Source: Kiritimatiellia bacterium (GTDB lineage Bacteria > Verrucomicrobiota > Kiritimatiellia > RFP12 > DVOR01). From it: DNA of 14,773 nt. The DNA is taken from the NCBI GenBank assembly GCA_900771325.1, contig CAAGNN010000106.1:1-14773 (forward strand). The letters run 5' to 3'. The notes beneath the pieces are model-generated. The model saw only the letters and a list, made by a program, of their open reading frames with translations, made no database searches and had not been told where the DNA came from. Both the position numbers and the translations under genes were made by a program. Positions 1-6,845 of the stretch are shown piece after piece. Position 1 is the first letter of the stretch; the number at the start of each line of letters is the position of its first letter.

Positions 1-22
1 AACCCGGGGCGGGTCGGGGGGA
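1..22. repeat. Single copy of the 22-bp palindromic repeat at the window edge
   Basis: Bases 1-15 read AACCCGGGGCGGGTC, identical to the core of the seven-copy array at 13692-13845. They are followed by a G-rich linker like the one after copy 5 of that array. The core can fold as ACCCG-GGG-CGGGT. No second copy follows at position 23, so this is either an isolated copy or the last unit of an array lying to the left of the window. It shows that the repeat is dispersed rather than confined to one locus. Confidence 0.75.
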
Positions 23-358
23 AGGGCGCGGCAGGGGGAGGGGCTGGGGGCTTGGAGCCAGGCGCTCGCTGACGCTCGCTGCGCGGCGCAAGCACCGCGC
101 CACGGAACCGCTAACGGCAGGAGGAGGGCTGGCCTTTGGGTAAGCGGCTCACGCGCCGGCCGGGGTGGAGGCCAGGGCGCGGCCATTGGAGCGGCCGGGG
201 GTGCCGGGCGAGCGCAGCAGGGGGCGAGGCTGGGGGTGCAGGGCGAGCAAGTCCGCAGGAGCTATGTCATCGCCCTGCCGAGGGGTGTGGAGGCGAGTAG
301 CCCCCACACACGCGCGCGCGTTTATGGTATAGTAGGCGGCGTTGAACGGAGGCGAAAG
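23..358. other. Non-coding, G-rich leader upstream of the nfeD-like gene
   Basis: I see no supportable gene in this stretch. Open frames exist on both strands only because stop codons are rare at this base composition; none has a ribosome binding site or a recognisable domain. It contains a direct repeat of GCTCGC (64-69 and 74-79), a possible 6-bp stem GCGCGG/CCGCGC (81-86 with 95-100), and a 17-base alternating pyrimidine-purine run (305-321). The run leads into the putative promoter of the plus-strand operon. The 6-bp stem has no T-tract and I do not call it a terminator. Confidence 0.5.
325..333 (+). promoter_or_regulatory. Possible extended -10 promoter element of the nfeD-qmcA-rnc-priA gene run
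   Basis: TGGTATAGT fits an extended -10 element (TGn followed by a 5/6 match to TATAAT). It is one of the few AT-rich patches in the leader. Transcription would start near 340, just before the GGAGG at 348-352 and the ATG at 359, leaving a very short leader. The position where a -35 box is expected (about 305-310, CACACA) matches poorly, which is tolerable for an extended -10 promoter. This is pattern matching only. Confidence 0.35.
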
Positions 359-790
359 ATGGATATGCTCTTTACCTTTTGGCTGATATGCGGGCTGGTG
401 CTGGTGCTCTCGGAGCTGGCGGTGCCGGGGTTTGTGATTTTCTTCTTCGGGATTGGGGCGCTCGTGACGGCGGGGGTCCATTGGGTGGTGCCGGCGCTGC
501 CGTTGGCGGGGCAGTGCTTAGTCTTTGTGGTCGCCTCGCTGCTGACGCTGTGGCTGCTGCGCAAACAGTTGATGTCGGGGCGGCGGACGGCGGAGGCGGA
601 GGCCGAGCCGGATACGGAATTGGTCGGCGCGACGGCGGAGGTGTGCGAGGCGATCCGGCCGGGGGTGCCGGGGCGGGTGCTCTTGCGCGGGGTGACGTGG
701 ACGGCGGAGGCGGACGAAGCGCTCGAGCCGGGGACGGCGGTGCGGGTGACCGCACGGCAGAACATCACTTTACGGGTGGCGCGGCTGTAA
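359..790 (+). CDS. NfeD-like (YbbJ-type) membrane protein with C-terminal OB fold
   Basis: A 143-residue protein with a hydrophobic N-terminal half of about two to three membrane helices (residues ~3-70). A polar linker follows, then a small OB-type domain (~85-143) with the usual pattern LVGATAEV...PGRVLLRGVTW...L.PGTAVRV. NfeD proteins pair with SPFH proteins in membrane microdomains; E. coli YbbJ is encoded beside QmcA, and the same pair occurs here. The length fits the short NfeD class without the N-terminal serine protease domain. The ATG at 359 is chosen because GGAGG lies six bases upstream and the hydrophobic segment starts at once. The frame stays open upstream to an ATG at 236, but that would add 41 polar residues before the membrane segment with no Shine-Dalgarno. 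It is the first gene of the packed run; the next starts 37 bases on. Confidence 0.85.
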   Translation: MDMLFTFWLICGLVLVLSELAVPGFVIFFFGIGALVTAGVHWVVPALPLAGQCLVFVVASLLTLWLLRKQLMSGRRTAEAEAEPDTELVGATAEVCEAIRPGVPGRVLLRGVTWTAEADEALEPGTAVRVTARQNITLRVARL

Positions 791-827
791 GGCCGAGGCG
801 CCCTAACTCAAAAGAAAGGAACTGGTT

Positions 828-1751
828 ATGCCTGGATTAATCGTGGTTGGCGTGCTCATCGTCGTGGTGCTCGCGGTGCTCTTCAAGACGGCAATCGTGG
901 TGCCGCAGCGTTCGGCCTATATCGTCGAGCGGCTGGGCAAGTATGCTTCAACGCTCGAGGCGGGCTTCCACATCCTGGTGCCCTTCATCGACCGCGTGGC
1001 CTACAAGCGCACCCTCAAGGAGACCCCCATCGACGTGCCGCCGCAGAAGTGCATCACGCGCGACAATATCACCGTCGACGTCGACGGCATCCTCTACCTG
1101 CAGGTGATGGACCCGGTCAAGGCCTCCTACGGCATCGACAACTACCTCTGGGCCTCCACCCAGTTGGCCCAGACGACGATGCGCTCGGAGATCGGCAAGC
1201 TCGACCTCGACGCCATCTTCGAGGTGCGCGACTCCATCAACTCGGCCATCTGCGGCGCGGTCGACAAGGCCTCCGACCCCTGGGGCGTGAAGGTGACGCG
1301 CTACGAGATTAAGTCCATCACCCCCCCGCGCACCATCCAGGACGCGATGGAGAAGCAAATGCGCGCCGAGCGCGAGAAGCGCGCGATGATTGCCGAATCC
1401 GAGGGTGAACGCCAGGCGAAGATCAACCGCGCCGAGGGTGACAAGCAGGAGGCTATCGCCCGCTCCGAGGGCGAGAAGCCCCGCCGCATCAACGAGGCCG
1501 AGGGCCGCGCCCAGGAGATCCAGCTGGTGGCCGAGGCCACCGCGCGCGGCATTGCCTCGATTGCCCAGTCCATTAGCACCAACGAGGGCGGCACCGAGGC
1601 GGTGAACCTGCGCCTGGCCGAGCAGTATCTCACCGAGTTCGGCAAGCTGGCCAAGGAGGGCACCTCGATGATCCTCCCGAGCAACCTCACCGACGTGGCC
1701 TCCGTGCTCAAGGTGGCCACCAGCGTGGTCCAGAAGGCCGGGCAGAAGTGA
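828..1751 (+). CDS. qmcA: SPFH/Band 7 (slipin-stomatin) protein, QmcA family
   Basis: A 307-residue membrane-anchored SPFH protein. Residues ~3-25 form one membrane segment. The Band 7 domain follows (~25-185; VVPQRSAYIVERLGKY, GFHILVPFIDRV, NPWG-type DPWGVKVTRYEIKSI, ending in PPRTIQDAMEKQMRAEREKRA). Next come four ~11-residue repeats of the (A/S)EG type (~189-235) that should form a coiled coil for oligomerisation. Length and order match E. coli QmcA (YbbK), whose neighbour is the NfeD protein YbbJ. Such proteins form large membrane rings thought to organise proteases and lipids. AAAGGA lies seven bases before the ATG. Proline 218 sits in the helical repeat region, where glutamine is usual in this kind of repeat, which could kink the coil. 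The stop TGA overlaps the start of the RNase III gene. Confidence 0.9.
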   Translation: MPGLIVVGVLIVVVLAVLFKTAIVVPQRSAYIVERLGKYASTLEAGFHILVPFIDRVAYKRTLKETPIDVPPQKCITRDNITVDVDGILYLQVMDPVKASYGIDNYLWASTQLAQTTMRSEIGKLDLDAIFEVRDSINSAICGAVDKASDPWGVKVTRYEIKSITPPRTIQDAMEKQMRAEREKRAMIAESEGERQAKINRAEGDKQEAIARSEGEKPRRINEAEGRAQEIQLVAEATARGIASIAQSISTNEGGTEAVNLRLAEQYLTEFGKLAKEGTSMILPSNLTDVASVLKVATSVVQKAGQK

Positions 1752-2449
1752 TGCCAAGCGCGGCAACGGTAGCGGAGGCGGAGGAGTTGGCGGAGGTCTA
1801 TGCCTTCGCCGACCCCACGCTCTTGGCCGAGGCGCTGGCCATCCCCCACCCCAACCGCCTGTGCGCTGACAATCAGCGCCTGGAGTTCTTGGGCGATGCC
1901 GTGCTGCAAATCTTGGCCTCCGAGCAGCTCTACGCGCACTACCCGGCGTGCGACGAAGGCCGGCTGACGGCGATGCGCACCCAGCTGGTCTGCGGCCGGG
2001 CACTGGCGGCGCGGGCCGAGGCGCTCCCGGGCTTTGTGGAGGCGCTGGCCGAGGCGAACCTGGGGCGCAGTTGGCCGCAGAAGGCCTTGGCCGACGCCTT
2101 TGAGGCCTACTTTGGCGCGGTCTGGTGCGATGGCGGACTGCCGGCGGCGCGCGCGCTCTTTGCGCGGCTCTATGGCGAGGAGGCGATCGCGAGCGTCTCG
2201 GAGGCCACCGACACCACGGCCAACCCGAAGGGCGAACTTATCGCCTACGCCCAGGGTCGCCATCTGGCCCTGCCGCGCTTTGCCCTGATTGGGCGCGAAG
2301 GGCCCGGCCACGCGCCGACCTTCCGCTGCAAGGTGACCTTCTGCGAGCGCGTCACCGAGGGCACCGGCCCCACCCGTAAGGCCGCCGAAGCCGCCGCCGC
2401 CCAGGCGATGCTCGAGCACCTCCCACCCCAACCCAAGAAGTCTCTATGA
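1751..2449 (+). CDS. rnc: Ribonuclease III
   Basis: A 232-residue double-strand-specific endoribonuclease that processes rRNA precursors and structured mRNAs in the cytoplasm. The signature NQRLEFLGDAVL is at residues 41-52. Catalytic acids correspond to E45 and D49 in the signature, and D115 and E118 in LADAFEAYFGAVW, aligning with E. coli E41, D45, D114 and E117. A double-stranded RNA binding domain covers ~158-226 (NPKGELIAYAQGRHL to KAAEAAAAQAMLEHL). The usual ALTHxS motif before the signature is altered to ALAIPH. The segment between the two catalytic halves is about three residues shorter than in E. coli. The ATG at 1751 overlaps the upstream TGA by one base; a GTG at 1748 would add one residue. 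There is no clear Shine-Dalgarno, suggesting translation coupled to the SPFH gene. Confidence 0.93.
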   Translation: MPSAATVAEAEELAEVYAFADPTLLAEALAIPHPNRLCADNQRLEFLGDAVLQILASEQLYAHYPACDEGRLTAMRTQLVCGRALAARAEALPGFVEALAEANLGRSWPQKALADAFEAYFGAVWCDGGLPAARALFARLYGEEAIASVSEATDTTANPKGELIAYAQGRHLALPRFALIGREGPGHAPTFRCKVTFCERVTEGTGPTRKAAEAAAAQAMLEHLPPQPKKSL

Positions 2450-3291
2450 CCGATTACGAACTGCTCGATAGCGGCCGCGGCGCCAAGCTCGAACGCTTTG
2501 CCGAAGTCATCCTCTCCCGCCCCTGCGCCCAGGCGGTCTGGCAACCCTGCACGCCCAAGCGTTGGGCCCAGGCCGACGCGACCTTCGACCGCGAGGAGGG
2601 CAACCGTTGGCACGGCCGCAGCCGCCTGCCCAAGCGTTGGGTGCTGACCGTCGATGGCACGCGCTTCAACCTCTCGGGGACCGACTTCGGCCACCTGGGC
2701 ATCTTCCCCGAGCAGCGCGCGCAGTGGGCGTGGATCAAGGCGCAAGTGGCTGCGGCGCGCGAAGGACGCTCCGAGCGGCCGCGCGTGCTCAACCTCTTTG
2801 CCTACTCGGGCGGCTCGACGCTCGCGTCGGCCCTGGCCGGGGCAGAGGTCTGCCACGTGGATGCCTCGAAGGGGATGGTGCAGTGGGCGCGGGAGAATGC
2901 CGAGCTCAACGGCCTCAAGGAGCACCCCATCCGCTGGATTGTCGACGACGTGCACAAGTTTATGAACCGCGAGTTGCGGCGCGGCCGGCAGTATGAGGGG
3001 ATTATCCTCGACCCGCCCACCTACGGCCGCGGCGGCAATGGCGAAACCTATAAGATCGAGCGCGACCTGCCCGAGACCCTCCGCCTCTGCCGCGCCCTCC
3101 TCAGCGAGCGGCCCAAGTTCCTCCTTCTCTCGGCCCACACCCCCGGCCACACCCCCATCGTGCTCGGCAACATCCTCACCCAGGCAATGCGCGGTCTGGG
3201 CGGGACCATCGAGACCGGCGAGATGTGCCTGACCGGCGCGCCGGAGGTCTTTCCCCTCCCCTCGGGTGCCTACGCCCGTTGGCAGGCCTAG
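2446..3291 (+). CDS. Class I SAM-dependent methyltransferase, RlmI/RlmK-like (COG1092)
   Basis: A 281-residue Rossmann-fold methyltransferase. SAM-binding motif I is VLNLFAYSGG at residues 114-123. The acidic residue ending strand 2 is D139 (CHVDASKGMVQWA). The catalytic-type motif IV is DPPTYGRG at 189-196. The central part resembles the RlmI/RlmK large-subunit rRNA methyltransferases, which act on 23S rRNA bases. It is shorter than RlmI and I do not see the N-terminal PUA domain, so the substrate is uncertain; rRNA is a fair guess given the RNase III gene in front. The start overlaps the rnc stop by four bases (ATGA) and no good ribosome binding site precedes it, so translation is probably coupled. 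Confidence 0.82.
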   Translation: MTDYELLDSGRGAKLERFAEVILSRPCAQAVWQPCTPKRWAQADATFDREEGNRWHGRSRLPKRWVLTVDGTRFNLSGTDFGHLGIFPEQRAQWAWIKAQVAAAREGRSERPRVLNLFAYSGGSTLASALAGAEVCHVDASKGMVQWARENAELNGLKEHPIRWIVDDVHKFMNRELRRGRQYEGIILDPPTYGRGGNGETYKIERDLPETLRLCRALLSERPKFLLLSAHTPGHTPIVLGNILTQAMRGLGGTIETGEMCLTGAPEVFPLPSGAYARWQA

Positions 3292-3308
3292 CGAAAGGAA
3301 GGCAAGCG

Positions 3309-4772
3309 ATGACGAAGCGAATAGGCTGGTTGGCGGCGGCAGTGGCGGGGCTTTGGGGCGCAGCCCTGGGCGCGGAGGTCACGCTCCGGCCGGACTACGC
3401 GAACATCGTGGTGCCGCCGAACATCGCCCCGCTGAACTTCGATGTGGTGGGCGCCGAGCCCGGCTGCCGGGTGCGTATCGCCAATGGCCGCGTGGCTGAG
3501 GACTTCGGTCCGCAGGTCCGCCTGGGGGAGGGCTTCTGGCGCGAGCTCTTGCAGGCCGAAGCCTACACCATCACCATCGAGGCGCCCGACGGCACGGCGC
3601 GCTTCTGCGCCACCAACACCGTCGCCCGCGAGGCCATCGACCCCGTCCTGGCCTACCGCCTCATCCCGCCGAGCTACGAGAACTACCGCCGCGTGGGGCT
3701 CTATTGGCGCGACCTAACCACCTTCGCCGAGCACCCGCTCTACACCAACGCCCAGTCCTCCACCAAGCAGTGCGTCAACTGCCACGCCTTCAACCAAGGC
3801 GACAACGAGACCTTTCTCTTCCACATCCGCGCCGAGAACCCCGGCACCATTATCTATCGCGGTGCCGACGACCCCGGGCGCAAGTGCAACTTCAAGGGCG
3901 GGCCCTTCTTCGCCTCGGGCGTCTATCCCGCCTGGCACCCCTCCGCGCGCTACATCGCCTTCTCCGTCAACGACACGATGCAGTGCTTCTACTACGCCAA
4001 CCCCGACAAGATCGAGGTCCTCGACACGCGCAGCGATATGCTCCTCTACGACCTGGAGCGCGATGAAGCCCTCCCCGTCGAGACCACCCCCGAGCTCTTC
4101 GACTGCTTCCCCACCTGGGCGCCCGACGGCCTGACCCTCTACTCCGTCGCCGCCGAGCCCGGCTTCAAGTCTATCCCCGAGGAGAAGGAAGAGCGCTCGC
4201 GCCAGGCCATCGCCGGCTACACCAACCTCTGCTACAACCTCATCTCGCGCACCTTCGACCCCGAAGCGCGCACCTTCTCCAAGCCGCGAATGGTCATCAA
4301 CGCCTCCAAGGAGGGCCGCTCCATCACCCTCCCGCGCGTCTCGCCCGACGGCCGTTGGCTCGTCTTCACCCTCGGCCCCCAAGGCGTCTTCCACATCTGG
4401 CACCGCCAGGCCGACCTGTGGATGCTCGACCTGCGCGAGCGCGCCTTCCGTCCCCTCACCGAGATCAACTCCGACAATGTGGAGAGCTACCACGCCTTCT
4501 CCTCCAACGGCGCCTGGATGGTCTTCTCCTCCCGCCGCGACGATGGCGCTTACACGCGCCCCTACTTCACCCACTTCGACCCCGCCACCGGCCGCTTCTC
4601 CAAGCCCTTCCTCCTCCCCCAGGCCGACCCCGCCCACCACGACCGCCGGATGCTCTCCTACAACGTCCCCGAGTTCGCCAAGGGTCCGCCCGGCCGCTCG
4701 CCGCGCGAAATCCGCCGCCTCGCCGAGCAGCCCGCCAAGACCGCCAACTTCCCCGAGCCCCCCGCCCCCTAA
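3309..4772 (+). CDS. Exported PD40/TolB-like beta-propeller protein with one CxxCH haem motif
   Basis: A 487-residue protein with a signal peptide (residues 1-22, cut near ALGAE). An N-terminal domain (~23-125, beginning LRPDYANIVVPPNIAPLNF) is followed by a single c-type haem motif, CVNCH, at 155-159. The rest is built of PD40-type propeller blades: YPAWHPSARYIAFS (~206-219), FPTWAPDGLTLYS (267-279), LPRVSPDGRWLVF (341-353), YHAFSSNGAWMVFSS (394-408). The combination of PDYxxIxxPxNIAPLNF, CVNCH and PD40 blades is, to my knowledge, a conserved uncharacterised family in Bacteroidota and PVC bacteria, loosely labelled TolB-like or cytochrome-biogenesis. It probably acts in the periplasm or on the outer surface; ligand and partner are unknown. 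AAAGGAAGG lies upstream of the ATG. The frame is open further upstream, but the signal peptide fixes this start. The next gene begins 10 bases downstream. Confidence 0.85.
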   Translation: MTKRIGWLAAAVAGLWGAALGAEVTLRPDYANIVVPPNIAPLNFDVVGAEPGCRVRIANGRVAEDFGPQVRLGEGFWRELLQAEAYTITIEAPDGTARFCATNTVAREAIDPVLAYRLIPPSYENYRRVGLYWRDLTTFAEHPLYTNAQSSTKQCVNCHAFNQGDNETFLFHIRAENPGTIIYRGADDPGRKCNFKGGPFFASGVYPAWHPSARYIAFSVNDTMQCFYYANPDKIEVLDTRSDMLLYDLERDEALPVETTPELFDCFPTWAPDGLTLYSVAAEPGFKSIPEEKEERSRQAIAGYTNLCYNLISRTFDPEARTFSKPRMVINASKEGRSITLPRVSPDGRWLVFTLGPQGVFHIWHRQADLWMLDLRERAFRPLTEINSDNVESYHAFSSNGAWMVFSSRRDDGAYTRPYFTHFDPATGRFSKPFLLPQADPAHHDRRMLSYNVPEFAKGPPGRSPREIRRLAEQPAKTANFPEPPAP

Positions 4773-4782
4773 GGAGCCTGCT

Positions 4783-5910
4783 ATGCCCGCCAACCCCCTC
4801 AAAATCCTCCAGATCCTCCCCTCGCTCGACGATGGCGGGGTGGAGCGCGGCGTGGTCGATTCCAACCGCCGCTACGTCCAGGCCGGCTGCGAGAGCTGGG
4901 TCATCTCCGCCGGCGGCAAGCGCGTGGCCGAGATTGAGGCCGATGGCGGCCACCACCTGACGCTCGAGGTCAAGAGCAAGAACCCCCTCTCGGCCCCGTG
5001 GCGGATGCTCCAGCTCCGCCGCGCCCTCCGCCAGTTGCAGCCCGACCTCATCCACTACCGCAGCCGCGTCCCCGGCTGGCTCACCCTCTGGGCCAACCGC
5101 GCGCGGGACCTGCGCCTGCCCACCGTCGCCACCCTCCACGGCCTCAACCACCCCTGCCTCTACAGCAGCGTGATGGTGCGCGCAGACCGCGTTATCTGCG
5201 TCTCCTCCGCCGGCCTCGCCTTCGCCCAGACGAACTACCCTTGGGTCAACCCCAAGCGCCTGGCAGTCATCCCCCGGGGCGTGGACGTGGCGCGCTTCGA
5301 CCCCGCCCGCGCCGACCGCACCTGGATGGCCGACTTCGCCCGCGAACAGGGGCTGGAAGGCAAGTTCGTCGTCTCGGCCATTGGGCGCGTCTCGGCGCTC
5401 AAGGGGGTGGACGTGCTCATCCGGGCGGTGGCCAAGCTCCACGCGCAGTGGCCCGAGCTCACGGCCCTGGTGGTCGGCGGGCCCCAACGCGGCCAGGAGA
5501 GCGTCTACGCCAACCTGCAGGCCCTGGCGCGTGACCTGGACGTGGCCGAAGCCGTGCGCTTTGTGGGCAGCCAGCGCAACATCCCCGAGATCGCGGCCCT
5601 CTCGCGGGCGGTCTGCTCCTGCAATGTGAGCAAGCCCGAGAGCTTTGGGCGCACCGTCGCCGAGGCCCTGGCGATGGGCACCCCCGTCATCGCCGCAGCC
5701 CACGGCGGCGTGCTCGACATCGTCCGCCCCGACCGCGATGGCTACCTGGTGCCCCCGGGTGATGTCGACGCCCTGGCGGACGCTCTCCTGCGCCTGCGCA
5801 GCGCCTCCTTCACCGGCCTGCGCGAGCACATCACCGCCACCTTCACCGCCGATGTGATGGCCGAGCGCACCCTCGCCCTCTACCGCGACCTCCTCGCCGA
5901 GCGCGCCTAA
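4783..5910 (+). CDS. GT4-family glycosyltransferase
   Basis: A 375-residue GT-B fold glycosyltransferase. The N-terminal half starts with ILQILPSLDDGGVERGVVD (~8-26), typical of family 4 enzymes that build lipopolysaccharide core or other surface glycans. The C-terminal half has the nucleotide-sugar binding region: IGRVSALKGVDVLIRA, then the EX7E motif with E286 and E294 in KPESFGRTVAEALAMGTPVIA, then HGGVLDIV. It uses an activated sugar donor on the cytoplasmic face; donor and acceptor cannot be read from the sequence. AAGGAG lies six bases before the ATG, directly after the preceding stop. The stop TAA overlaps the next start by one base (TAATG). An in-frame stretch upstream of 4783 lies inside the preceding gene and is not part of this protein. 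Confidence 0.9.
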   Translation: MPANPLKILQILPSLDDGGVERGVVDSNRRYVQAGCESWVISAGGKRVAEIEADGGHHLTLEVKSKNPLSAPWRMLQLRRALRQLQPDLIHYRSRVPGWLTLWANRARDLRLPTVATLHGLNHPCLYSSVMVRADRVICVSSAGLAFAQTNYPWVNPKRLAVIPRGVDVARFDPARADRTWMADFAREQGLEGKFVVSAIGRVSALKGVDVLIRAVAKLHAQWPELTALVVGGPQRGQESVYANLQALARDLDVAEAVRFVGSQRNIPEIAALSRAVCSCNVSKPESFGRTVAEALAMGTPVIAAAHGGVLDIVRPDRDGYLVPPGDVDALADALLRLRSASFTGLREHITATFTADVMAERTLALYRDLLAERA

Positions 5911-6845
5911 TGACCTTCTCCCTCTCCACCTCCTACTTCGCCGGGCGCCACCTGCCGCCCGAGGTGATGGCCGCCGAGGCGCGCGAGCTCGGCTTCGGCG
6001 CCGTCGAGCTCGGCTACTTCACCCGCGAGACGCAGCTGGCCGCCTGGGAGCGCGCCCTCGCCGCCGAGGGGCTCACCGTCTCGAGCCTCCACGCCTTCTG
6101 CCCGATGGCCGTGGGGATGCCGCAGTTGGGGCCGGAGATCTTCGCCCTCGCCTCGCTCGACAAGGAGGAGCGCGCCGCCGCCCTCCGCGCCACCGAGCGC
6201 ACCCTACGCTGCGCCGAGGCCTTCGGAGCCCAGGCCATCGTGATGCACGGCGGGCGCGTGGCCCTGCGCGAGAGCGGCCTGATCTTTGGCTCCAAGCCCT
6301 ACCGCTCGCGTCTGGAGCACGCCTTCCGCGCCACCGGCGGCCGCCCCGACCGCGCCCTCGCCGACCACGAACGCACCCTGCGCGAGGAGGCCGCCCCCCG
6401 CTACCTCGACGCCCTCTCCTTCGCCCTCGACGCCCTCCTGCCCGCCTTCGAGGCCGCCCGCATCCCCCTCTGCTTCGAGAACCTGCCCGGCCTGGAGGCC
6501 TTCCCCGACCCCGCCGAGCTCGCCTTCCTGCGTAGCCGCTTCCCCTCCCCCTGCCTCGGCGCCTGGTACGACATCGGCCACGGCGAGCGCAAGGCCCGCG
6601 TCGGCGACTGGCCCGTCTCCGAAACCCTCCGCCTGACCGCCGACTTCACCTTCGGCACCCATATCCACGATGTCTGCGGCCTCCTGGAGGACCACCACGC
6701 CCCCGGCGAGGGCGCGGTCGACTTCGCGGCCCTGCGCCCCCTCCTCGCCAAGCCCGGACTCCTGCGCGTCTTCGAGCCCGCCCCTGCCATCGACCCCGAA
6801 GCCCTCCGCGCCGGCCGCGAGCTCATCGCTGAGTTGCTGCAATGA
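5910..6845 (+). CDS. Sugar phosphate isomerase/epimerase-like TIM barrel (AP endonuclease 2 superfamily)
   Basis: A 311-residue xylose isomerase-like TIM barrel. Candidate metal ligands sit at strand ends in the usual order: H113 (IVMHGG), E190 (CFEN), D221 and H224 (YDIGH), H251 and H253 (THIHD), and E289 (VFEP). The family includes sugar isomerases and epimerases, inosose dehydratases and endonuclease IV. The GLIFGSKPYRSRLE region at ~126-139 does not let me choose among them. The start overlaps the glycosyltransferase stop by one base, so it may modify a sugar for the same pathway. This is inference from position only. The stop overlaps the priA start by four bases. Confidence 0.8.
   Translation: MTFSLSTSYFAGRHLPPEVMAAEARELGFGAVELGYFTRETQLAAWERALAAEGLTVSSLHAFCPMAVGMPQLGPEIFALASLDKEERAAALRATERTLRCAEAFGAQAIVMHGGRVALRESGLIFGSKPYRSRLEHAFRATGGRPDRALADHERTLREEAAPRYLDALSFALDALLPAFEAARIPLCFENLPGLEAFPDPAELAFLRSRFPSPCLGAWYDIGHGERKARVGDWPVSETLRLTADFTFGTHIHDVCGLLEDHHAPGEGAVDFAALRPLLAKPGLLRVFEPAPAIDPEALRAGRELIAELLQ

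Noticed and set aside
236..358. 41-residue N-terminal extension of the NfeD-like protein
   Set aside because: It would run through the promoter-like element and the alternating run, and lacks a Shine-Dalgarno; the ATG at 359 has GGAGG at good spacing.
149..481. Minus-strand open frame opposite the nfeD-like gene
   Set aside because: Low-complexity sequence, no ribosome binding site, and it overlaps a gene with clear family features on the other strand.
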